The translations under genes were made by a program, and so were the position numbers. A DNA stretch of 64,000 nucleotides from NCBI GenBank assembly GCA_005765155.1, contig VCCP01000001.1:3100001-3164000 (forward strand), read 5' to 3'. Position 1 is the first letter of the stretch. Every line of letters begins with the position of its first letter. Under the pieces are notes generated by a model. That model searched no databases, had not been told where the DNA came from, and saw nothing but the letters and a program-made list of their open reading frames with translations. Positions 50,612-62,124 of this stretch are shown one piece after another. The stretch is from Zelopaecilomyces penicillatus (lineage: Eukaryota > Ascomycota > Sordariomycetes > Hypocreales > Pseudodiploosporaceae).

Positions 50612-52938
50612 TAAATTATTTTATCATAAAATAGAATTATATTTTAATATATAAAAAGATATTATATATAATTAAGGCTTAATTTTTATTAATAATTTTT
50701 AATTAAAGCTATATTATTAATTATATATAAAATACTACCTTTTAATTATATTTTATCTATAAACCAATAAATAAACTAAATATATAAATTAGGTTTTAAA
50801 GTATTATTTATAATACTTTATAGTAAAAAATTAAATAATTTAATTAATTTTATTTTATATAATATAATTTATTTATTATTTAATTATTTCTTTTATAATA
50901 AATCTTTTATTTAATAAAGCTTTTATAAGCTATAATCCTATATTTTAAAATATAAGATAATCTTAATCTTAAAAGTAAATTATCTATTATAAAATATTAT
51001 ATATAAAGATTCTTAAAATTATAAAAAGATTTAATAATAAAATAAAAATAAATAATTAAAAAATAAATAAAAGGCTATAATAAAATTTATTAATATTTAT
51101 CTTAAAAAAAGATAATATAATAATATTAAATATAAAAAACCTTTATTTAAAAAAAAAAAAAATTATATTTAAGATTTATTAATCCTTTTTAAATTCTTTA
51201 ATAAATTAATTTATAAATATATTATTTAGCTTTACTAAATTAATATTTATAAATTTATAATATTTTTTATATATTATTATTAAAACCTTAAAATTAATAC
51301 CAGGATTTCTTTAATAATAATCTTTTAATATTAGATTTAAAAGATAAAGATAATTAAAAAAAAAAAAAAAAAAAAAAAAGGCTATTATTTAAAAAAAAAA
51401 TTATTATTTAATAAAATAAATAGATTAGCCTTTTAAATATAATTAATAATTTTTAAAGAGGATATAAATAGCCTAAAATTTTTTAAAATATTTAATAAAA
51501 TATAAATAAAAACAAAAAGATTAATTAAAAAAATTATAAAGAAAATAAAAAACTATATTAAAGATATATTATAATATTAATAAAAATTCTTAATTAAATA
51601 AATTATTATTTTAAACTAATAAGAATATAATAAAATATTATTTAAACTTTAATAAAAATAATTAAAAACTTAATCCTTATAATAATATTCTTAGATATAA
51701 TCTTATTATTATTAATTAAGGCTTAAACTTTATCTATAATAATAGATAAAGTTAACTACTAAATAATATATATCCCTTATTATTAATATAAAGCTTTAAA
51801 CCTTAATTATTATATTATTATATTATTTTCTTATAATATTTAATTTATATCTCTTAATATATAACTCTTATTAATTATTATTAAATATTAATAAATAACT
51901 ATTAGTATAGATAGGAAAATATTTAAAAAAATAAATATATTATTTATTAATTTATAGTTTTCTTTTAATTAAAGGTTTTAATAAGTAATTTTTAGCTTAA
52001 TATATTTAAATTAAATAGCCTTTATAACCTTTTTAATTCTGATTAATCTAAACTCTTATTGATAAACTATTTTAATAATCTTAAAAGCTAAATAAATATT
52101 AATAAAAAGATTAATAATATTCTATTACTCCTTTATAAAAAAACATATCTTATTTAATTATTATAAAATAAAAGTAATTACATTTATTTAAAATATCAAG
52201 AATTTAAATCAATTCTTTAGTATTATTAGTTATTAATACTAAAGGATTAAAATTAAATATTAATAATACTTTTAAAATTTAAAAAAAAAAAAAAACTTAC
52301 AGATTATAATTATTATTATACTTAATATAATTAATATAATAAGCTAATAAAATAAAGATAAAACTATATTTAATTATTATAAATTTATAGGATTATTATT
52401 TCTTATTTATTATTTTTATATTCTTCTTAATTAATAATCTTAAATAATAACTATATTAATATTATTTAATAATAAAAGTATTAAACCTTCTATAATATTT
52501 TTATATAATAACTATTAAGGTTTTAATAGCTTTTTTATTAGCTATAATAATTATTTAATAATTTATTTAAAAGGTTAATATATAATAATTAAAAAATAAA
52601 AAGATTAAATATAAAAAATAATATATTAAGGAATATTTAAAAAAAAAAAATCTTAAAAAATAAGAGTTTTTAAGTATATATATTAAAATTAAAAAAATAT
52701 ATAATATAAATAAAAAAAATATATAGGTATTAGGGTAATATCTAATAAAAATAAGGGATAGTTATAATATTATTATAAAGTATAATATATAATATATAAC
52801 TATAATCTTTTCCTATAGTATCATAGGCTATTTACCTAGAATATATAAAAGTAAATATAAGCTTTAGTATTAATATAATTATTAAAATTATTAGTTCCTA
52901 CCTACTTATTATAAATCCTAAAATCAAATCTCTTTATA
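50612..52938 (+). mobile_element. Gypsy family A, forward 3' portion, right half of an inverted composite
   Basis: Aligns with copy 1 from about 31.93 kb to 33925, and with the reverse complement of about 49.2-47.2 kb. It ends in a complete 176-bp LTR (52763-52938) preceded by ATAAGGGATAG. Together with 46867-50611 it forms a large inverted repeat with about 2-kb arms and a spacer of about 1.4 kb. Confidence 0.85.
52763..52938 (+). repeat. family A LTR (176 bp)
   Basis: Full length, matching the solo LTR. Mildly less degraded than the copy-1 LTRs (it keeps GTATCATAGGCTATTTACC). Confidence 0.85.
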
Positions 52939-55591
52939 AATTTATAATATAATAATATCCTTTAAAATATAAATAAAGTATAAATTAATTTATTAAAGAA
53001 TTATAATAATATAAAATATAATAATATTATTAAGATTATAGGAATAAATATTAATAAATTATATTTATCTTAACTATTATAATCTATATTTTATAAAAAA
53101 GGTATATTATTTTATAATAAAAGATATAGCTATAATAGATTATATATATATAATAAATACTCTTAATATATTATTAATAATCAGCTAGATTATAATAATA
53201 AATAATATAGATAAGTTAATAAGGTATTAATAGAAATAAAAGTTAGAATATTTAAATAATTATAATAAATATAAATACTATTTAATATTATAGGAAAATA
53301 TTAGTATAATAATAAGTTATACAGAGATAATAAATAATAAATTTAATCTATTTAATAAAATAATTAAAGTATTAAATTTATCTTTCAAGGTATTATAAGA
53401 ATAAATTAAGTTATATCTAATAAATAGAAATAATATTAAAAACCTAAAAAAAGGATCTATTATAAAATTAATTAAATTAAAAGAAATAAAGATTAAATAA
53501 GAAGTTTATATATATATTATAAATCTCATTAAAGCTAAGATAATTATAAAGTTAATTAAAGCCTATAATATATAATATAATTGAGGGATTATTTTAATAA
53601 ATAATAAAGATAAAATAAAAATTAATCTTATAAAAGATTAATAAAAAGAAAAACTAATAATAAGACTATATTTATTAAAGATTAAAGATAGGAAATCTTT
53701 TAATAATATAATATATAAGCTTTATAAATAAGGATATATAAATTAGATAAGAAAACTAATATATTTTAATTATTTTATTTTTATTATTTAATAATAGATT
53801 AAAGGAAAATTAAAAGATAAAATAATTATAGATCTAAGATAATTAAATAAAATTATAGTATTAGATATTTATCTTATTATTTTATAAAAAGAGATAATTT
53901 TATCTTTAAAAGGGAAGAAATATATATTAATACTAGATATATTAGTATTTTTCTATTAATTATTAATTATTAATAAATATAAAAATAAGATAGTTATTAT
54001 TAATTTATAAGGATTATAAATATCTTATATGGTATTAATAGGATTTAAAAATAATTTAATTTTTATATAATAATTTATAGATTAAAGATTATATCCTTAT
54101 AAAGATTTTATTAAAATATATCTTAATAATATAATTATATTTAATAATACCTTCAAGGAATATTATAATTATCTATATATAATATTAAAACTATTTAAAA
54201 ATTTATAATTAAAAATATTATTATTAAAATCTTTTTATATATATCTATTTATTAAATTACTTAGTTTTTAGGTTAATATATTTAGGATAAGTATAATAGA
54301 AGATAGAATAGATATATTAAGGAAATTAAAGATATTAATAATATTAATTAATTCAAAAACTTATTTAAAAATAATTATCTTTTTAAGATAATTTATCTTT
54401 AAATTTTAAATAAAAGTAGAATTATTAAAAATTAGAAAAATAGCTTTATTAAAAAAATTAAGAAAAAAAGATTAAATTATTAAAAAAATTAATAAAAAAG
54501 TAAATATATTTAAAATAAAAAAAATAAACTTTAAATTAATAAAATTAAAAAAAGAATCCTTTAAAATACTTTAAAATTATTTAATAAATAAAATTATATT
54601 ATATTATTATAATTTAATAAGATTAATCTTTTTTGAATTTAATATAAATAATTAAAAAATAGATCTCTTTATATTTTATTCTAAAAATAATATATAGAAT
54701 AATAAGAAAGTATTAATCTAGTAAATATAATTAATTATATTTTTTAAATAGATTATTAATAAAATCTAAAATAAGATATAAACTAATTAAATAAAAAATT
54801 AGAAATTTAATATAATCTTATAAAAAACTAAAAATAATAACCTAATTATTAAATGAATTAATAATAATATTAATAGATTATATAATAATAAAAGGAATAA
54901 TTAATTATATTAATATAATAATATTAAATTTAATAAAGATAAATAATTAATTAATAATAATATTTATTTACTTAAATTAATATAAATTAGATATTTATTA
55001 TATTCTAGGAAAATTAAATTTTATATTTAATATATTATTATAACTTTTAATTATAAATAATAAATATTATAAAAAGAAATAAAAAGATTTATTAAAAGAA
55101 AAAATAATAAATAAATTTAATAATATTTAAAAACAAGATATATATTATTTTATAATAATATTATTAATTAATAATAAACTAAAGATAGAATTTATAAAAG
55201 GATATATTAAGGATAATAAATATATTAAAATAATTAATATATTAGGAATATAAAAATTAAAAGAAAAAATAATATAAAAAAAAGATTAATAAATATTAAA
55301 TTATTTTTTATAATAAATAACAAGCTATTATATTAATTTAAATTAAATAATATAAGGAAGCTATATATTTTATAGAACTATATAATTATAATATTAATAA
55401 AAGCCTATAATTAAAACTTTTATATAGGATTATATAAGATAAATATAATACTATAAGGTTTAATATTTTATTAGATAATAAAATAGATTAAATAATAGAT
55501 ATTTTATTATAAGATATATTTAGAAAATTTAATTAATTAATTAAAATTATTAAAAGAATTATAATTAATAATAACTTTATATAAACCTTTT
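52939..55591 (+). mobile_element. Ty3/gypsy family B, forward copy, 5' segment
   Basis: RT is readable at about 53,760-54,440 if stops are taken as former Gln or Trp: IIIDLRQLNKIIVLDIYPI (family VVVDLRxLNKxTxPDxYPxP), SLKGKKYILILDILVFFYQ (family SLRGxKYISVLDxxSFFYQ), and IYLNNIIIFNNTFKEYYNYL (family YVDDIVIFSxTFEEHLxHL). RNase H-like sequence follows to about 55 kb, and the integrase begins near 55.37 kb. The integrase frame ends mid-motif at RIIINNNFIQTFL, where family A is inserted, and resumes at 62125. The 5' limit and 5' LTR were not identified. Confidence 0.8.
53760..54440 (+). pseudogene. gypsy family B reverse transcriptase remnant
   Basis: Landmark motifs are listed under the parent element. 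The catalytic YVDD has become YLNN, both aspartates replaced by Asn, as G-to-A transitions would give. The wording of the motifs differs clearly from family A, so this is a separate gypsy lineage. Confidence 0.8.
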
Positions 55592-55767
55592 TATAATGAG
55601 ATTTTGATTTAGGATTTATAATAAGTAAATAGGAACTAATCATTTCAATAATTATATTAATACTAAAGCTTATACTTACTTCTATATATTCCAGGCAAAT
55701 AGCCTATAATACTATAGATAAAAACTATAGTTATATATTATATATTATACTTTATAATAGTATTATA
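55592..55767 (-). repeat. family A 3' LTR (reverse full copy)
   Basis: 176 bp, reverse complement of the solo LTR with moderate C-to-T and G-to-A change; it still contains CCAGGCAAATAGCC. The adjacent interior reads GTGAGAGATAG on the element's sense strand, a plausible polypurine tract. Confidence 0.88.
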
Positions 55768-57829
55768 ACTATCTCTCACTTTTATTAGGTATTACCCTGA
55801 TGCCTATAGGGTTTTTTTTTTTTTTTTATATTATATAGTTTTTTAATTTTAATATATATACTTAGAAACTCTTACTTTTTAAGATATTTTCCTTTTTCTT
55901 TCTTTAGATATTCCTTAATATATTATCTTTTATATTTAATCTTTTTATTTTTTAATTATTATATACTAATCTTTTAAGTAAATCATTAAATAATCACTAT
56001 AGCTGATAGAAAAGCTATCGAAACCCTAGTAGCTGCTATATAAAAACATTATAGAAGGTCTAATACTCTTATTATCAAGTGGCATTAGTATAGCTATTAC
56101 TTAAGATCTATAACTAAGAAGGATATAAAGGTAATAAATAGAGAATAATAACCCTATAAGTTTATAATAATTAAGTATGGTTTTATCTCTATCTTATTAG
56201 CTTATTATATTAATTATATTAAATATAATAATAGCTATAATCTATAAGTTTTTTTAGTTTTTTTTTTTTAATTTTAAAAGTATTATTAATATTTAATTTT
56301 AATCCTTTAATATTAATAACTAATAATACCAAAGAATTAATTTAAATTCTTGAATTTTTATATAAATTTAATTACCTTTATCTTATAATAATTAGGTAAG
56401 ATATTTTTTCTATAAAAAGTAATAGGATATTATTAGCCTCTTTATTAATATTTATTTAGCTTTTAAGATCACTAAGATAGCTTATTAATAAGAGTTTAGG
56501 TTAATTAGAACCAAAAAGATTATAAAGGCTATTTAATTTAAATATATTAAGCTAAAGATTATTTACTAAGATCTTTAATTAAAAGAAAACCATAAGCTAG
56601 TGAATAATATACTTACTTTTATAAGTGTTTTCCTATCTTTATTAATAGCTATTTATTAATATTTAATTATAATTAATAGAAGCTATATACTAAAAGATAT
56701 AAATTAAATATTATAAAAAAATAATTAAATAGTATAATAATTAGGGTTTAAAGCTTTATACTAATAATAAAAGATATATTATTTAATAATTAGCTTTATC
56801 TACTATTATAGATAAAGTTTAAGCCTTAATTAATAAGAATAAGATTATATCTAAGAATACTACTATAAGGATTAAGTTTCTAATTACTTTTATTAAAGTT
56901 TAGATAGTATTTTATTATATTCCTATTATTTTAGAGTAGTAATTTGCTTTATTTAGGAATTTTTATTAATTTTATAATATACCTTTAATATAATCTTTTA
57001 TTTTCTTTATAGCTTCTCTAATTAATCTCTTTATTTTTATTTATATTTTATTAAATACTTTAATAAGTTTTAGGGTATATATATTCTCTTTTAAAACCTA
57101 TCAATTATATTTAAAAAGCTAATCCTTTTATTTTATTAAATAATAAAATTCTTTTTAAATAATAGCCTTTTCTTTTATTTCTTTAATTTTTTAATTATCT
57201 TTATCTTTTAAATCTAATATTAAAAGATTATTATTAGAGGAATCTTAGTATTATTTTTAAGATTCTAATAGTAATATATAGAAGATATTATAAATTTATA
57301 AATATTAATATAGTAAAGCTAAGTAATATATTTATAAACCAATTTATTAAAAAATTTAAAAAAACTAATAAATCTTAGATATAATTTTTATTTTATTTTT
57401 AAATAAAGGTTTTTTATATTTAATATTATTATATTATCTCTTTTTAAGGTAAGTGATTAATAAACTTTATTATAGCCTTTTGCTTATCTTTTTATTACTT
57501 TTCCTTATTTTACTATTAGATCCTCTTATAATTTTAAGAGTCTCTATATATAGTATTTTATAATAGGTAATTTACTCTTAAGATTAGGGTTATCTTATAT
57601 ATAAAATATAGGATTATAGCCTATTAAAGCCTTATTAAATAAGAGACCTATTATAGAAGAAATAGCTGAATTATAGATAAATTATACTATATAAAGTAAA
57701 GTTAGCCAAGCTATTTACTCTTCTATTATAAAGTATTATAAATAATACTTTAAAATCTAATTTATATATTTAATTTATTTATCGGTTTATAGATAAAATA
57801 TAGTTAAAAGTCAGCGTTTTATATATAAT

Positions 57830-58100
57830 TGATAATATAGCTCTGATCAGAAATTACTAGTAAAAATTAAGCCTTAATCAGATATAATACCTTTTAGTAT
57901 ACCAAAGTATAATTCCACCTTATAATAAAATAATTCAATGAATTCTAGTATAATAATTATAGTATTTATAGGAAGAAATAGATAGTATTTTATAAATCAA
58001 TTAATAATAACTAATATTATATTAATTTCTTTTTTTTTATAGATAATTATTAATAAATCAGTAATAAAATCTATAGAGATTTCTTCCTAAGGTCTATTAG
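57830..58100 (-). pseudogene. gypsy family A integrase core remnant
   Basis: The minus-strand frame preserves the first two catalytic aspartate contexts (SIDFIT and IISD) of a DDE integrase and the FTSNF segment. Three or more stops interrupt it, at positions where homologues have Gln, Arg or Trp. About 300 bp overlapping this region is deleted in the copy at 27978-33925. Confidence 0.82.
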
Positions 58101-61100
58101 ATTTTAATAATGATTCTAGATATCTATATAATTAATAATACTATATAACTATACCTTAGTAAATACTATAGCTTATAATATATTTATTAATATCCTTATA
58201 TATAAGGCATTAATAGAACTTCTATTATAAGAGCTTGATAATATATTTAATATTAAAATAGCTTATTAATAGATTATTATAATAGAGCTATAAAAGCTTA
58301 TTCCTTAGTAATAAATTATTAGGGATATAAATATAATTTTTTAATCTTATAAGGCTATTTATATCTATTAATTAAGACCCTTGATTTCATTTTTATTTCT
58401 TTATTAATAACTTTTCTTTTTACTTTATTATTTTAATATCTTATTATTAGGCTTCTATTAAAAGCTATAAAAGCGATTTAGATATATTAATATTTATTAA
58501 AATTTCACTGCTTATAGCTATTTTTATCCTTAACTAAAGGAAATTTTATTTATAATTTACTATAGCTTTTATTTATTAGCTTAAAAAGCATTTTAATATT
58601 AGTGATTTATTATTAATATACTAGGTATTTATTATTAATTTAATTAATTTATTATATAATAATAATAATAATTCTAAATTAATTAGGGCTTCTTTATCTT
58701 AATAGTTAGATTATTATAAAGGTATATCTATTAGGTTTGATTTATTAGAGCGATACCTTATAATAAAATCATAAAGCACTAAGGCTATATATTAATATAC
58801 TTATCTTCCTAATAGCTTTAACTATATTATAAAGCCCTAAAGATTCTAATAATTAGATAGAACTTCTATCTATTTTACTAATCTATTAATATATCTTTAC
58901 TAGTATTAAAAGGAATATATTATAATAAATATTTCCTAATTAAATATACTATAATTTATTTCTATAGAAGTAAATTTTCTAAACTAAAAGGCTATTAAAT
59001 ACTAAATACCCTTATTATCCTATTATAATATTATTCCTACTATTATATATTTTAAAGTATCTATTTTAAATCATACTTAATATTATAGATTAAAATACCT
59101 TAATAAAGATACTTCTTAAAACACCTGCTTAAAGTATTAAAAAGCTTATCTTTTACTATTATTTAAGGATATATTCCCTAGCTTTTTCTTATTAATACTA
59201 TCCTAAAGTAATATATTTAATAGTATAATAATACTTAAATATTTATAAATAAATCTATAATAAAAATTATAGAATCCTAGGAAAATCTATATATCTTTAT
59301 ATATTTTTAATTATTCTTATTCTATAATTATTATTATTCTTTCTAGATGTATTAATATTTTTTTTATAAAGAGGAAATACCCTAAAAACTCTATCTTTTC
59401 TTAATAAAAATAGTATTTTTTAGGGTTTATATAGAGTTATATAACCCTTAGCCTTTATAAAACTTATTTTATATATAAAGTATACTCTTTATAAGTTTTA
59501 GAAAAAATTAAAATATTATTAAGATATATAATATAAATAATATTAAATAATTCCCCTAAAGCCTTATATATATAATATTAGAATATTATAGATATATTAA
59601 TTAATCTAAAGAGTATTACTAAATATTTATAATAATTATATTAAGTATAGAAAGCTATTTTCTATTTATTATCCTCTTTAATTTAGATTTAATAATATAT
59701 ATCTTTAATATTAATTTTTATAAAATATTCTACTTTTATAATATAATTAAGAATCTTAGAAATAAGAGATAAAGTATAATAATTCTTATTTATTATCTTA
59801 TTAAGACCCTAATAATCTATATATAGGTATAGACTTCTATCCTTTTTTAGAATAAATAGAATTAATACTTCTATAGAGCTCTTTAAGAAATATATTCTAT
59901 CTAATTTAATATTCTTTTTAAGGTATTATTATAATTCCTTTAGTTCCCTTTATAAAAGAGAATAGATTATCCTATAAGAAGATAATATATCTAATAATAG
60001 ATTAATTATATAATCTATTTCCTTATATATTAGTAAAATACTAGTACTTTTAGATATAAATATATTTAAGAACTTTTATAGTTCTAAAGATAAATCTATA
60101 ATATCTTATATACTATTTAATACCTCTTCTTCCCTTAAAAAGATAGATTTATTTAAATATATAACTATAAAAATAATAGCTTTATTTTTATAAGCTTTTA
60201 TAAATTTATATAATTAAAGGATTTTAATAGTATCCTAATTTTGCTTAAATCACTATATATTATTATAAATACTTAAATAAATATAATATTTAATTAATAT
60301 AATTATATTAAATAAAATAAGGCTTCCTTCCTTTTATAGATTATAATTAATACTAATATATATAATTATAAAATATTTAATAATACCCCTTAAATCGATA
60401 ATAATTATTAATACTTCCTAGGTATTATAGATTTTAATCCCTATCTTATTTATAGTTTTTAGTTTAATTAGTATTAGAGATAGTTATTTTAATTAGCTTT
60501 TCTTTATAAATTCTTTACTTATTAAATTAATTTTAGATCCTATATTAAGATCTATATATATTTTAATATAGTTTTGCCTCTTAATTATTATAGTTATATA
60601 AAAATAAGCTATTATTCCAATTTAAATCTGCTTGATCAAAGCTATTAGGGCTATTTTAATTATTATTCTTTTTTTATATCACCCTTAATAAGTTTTAATA
60701 ATTTATCCTATTTTTCTTTTTTATTTAGGTATATATTTACTAGATAATTATTATCTTTATAAATATAATATATTACTTTTATAGAGCTTTTATTCTATTT
60801 TTACCCTTTATAATCTCTTACTAAGAATCTCTAATCTCTATTATAGGATAGATATAGATAATTACCCTTATAATTTAAAGATATCTATAATTTGATTATA
60901 TTTTATTCCTTAATTGGTTACTCTTTAATTACTTTCTTCTTTTATTTTACTAGATTAAAGTGCTCTCCTATATTTAATTTAAAATATTTATTTAGAATAA
61001 CTTTATTATTATTTACCTTTTTTTTTTATATATCTTTTATTTAATATTAACCTATAAGATAAATTAAATTAAGGTGATTTATTAATAATTTATTATATAT

Positions 61101-61948
61101 TTATAGATTAGCCTATATTATTAAAAGAAGTTTTATAGAGAAAAATATTATTTATTATATAGGATCTAGCTTAAGATAAGATTTATAATATAATATAATA
61201 TTATATAGCTTATTTAGAATATCCTTAGGCTCTTATTTTAATTTATAAAATTTATAATAGAATTTTTATAAATAATTCTTTTATTTTAATAATAAGATAT
61301 CTATCTATTTTAAGAAATAATTCTAATTTAATACTATATTAATAGATTATTAATCTAGATTTATTAATTAAATTATTTATTAGTTTTCTATTAATTATCT
61401 ATCTAGTTAATTAATAGCTAGAAGAATTTTATTTTTATTACTTTTATAGATTTTTGGTTTTCCTTTAAAAGCTTTTTCTAGATTAATTAATTAAGCAATT
61501 TTATTTTTTAAGATTCCCTAGAAAACGAATTTAATAAATATCTTAACTTTTATTAAATTATTAATATCCTTTTATATAGATATTATAGATATTTATAAAG
61601 TATTATTACCCTATAATAATATCTATTATTCTATAAATTACTGCTATATATAGGCTAATTATTCTTAAGCTTATATAAGCTTATTTATTATATTAAGTTA
61701 ATCCCTTATCTCTATTAGTTTATTTTTAGAATCTGAATAATTTAATTACTCTTTAATAGGCTTAGAAATTAATATTATATATCTTCTTATAACTAGGGTT
61801 GCTTTTAGCCTTTATAATTAGGTTATCTTACTTATAGGCTCTGGTAAGATACCTTTAAATAGGTCTGGTAATGATTTATATCCCTGCTTTATATTTCTTT
61901 TTAAAACCATTATAAATCCTAGATATTTATAAAAAGAAATATAAGAAT

Positions 61949-62124
61949 TATAAAGAGATTTTAATTTAGGATTTATAATAAGCAGATAGGAACTAATAAT
62001 TTTAATAATTATATTAATACTAAAGCTTATATTTACTTCTATATATTCTAGATAAATAGCCTATAATACTATAAATAAAAACTATAGTTATATATTATAT
62101 ATTATGCTTTATAATAGTATTATA
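61949..62124 (-). repeat. family A 5' LTR (reverse full copy)
   Basis: 176 bp, near-identical in plan to 55592-55767, with a somewhat different set of RIP-type changes. It is followed by the target duplication TTTTT. Confidence 0.88.

Larger units (their letters stand above)
55592..62124 (-). mobile_element. Ty3/gypsy family A, full-length reverse copy, 6533 bp
   Basis: Complete LTRs of 176 bp at 55592-55767 and 61949-62124. Flanks are CTTTT (55587-55591) and TTTTT (62125-62129), a 5-bp target duplication differing by one C/T. On the minus strand the integrase core is at about 58,080-57,830: EEISIDFIT, then LVIN-stop-FIKYYLFLP, then GIISD-stop-GLIFTSNF. The RT is at about 59.95-59.35 kb. Stops fall where Gln or Trp is expected. 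It is less RIP-mutated than copy 1. It lies within the integrase of the forward family B copy. Confidence 0.9.

Noticed and set aside
51357..51379. Poly(A) run of about 22 bases as a retroposition tail
   Set aside because: It lies in the middle of a family-A interior where aligned copies have AT-rich purine stretches; simple slippage explains it.
55806..55828. Poly(T) run near the 3' end of the reverse family-A copy as a processed-RNA tail
   Set aside because: It is internal to the element, just inside the LTR, with no target duplication beside it; a homopolymer expansion is simpler.
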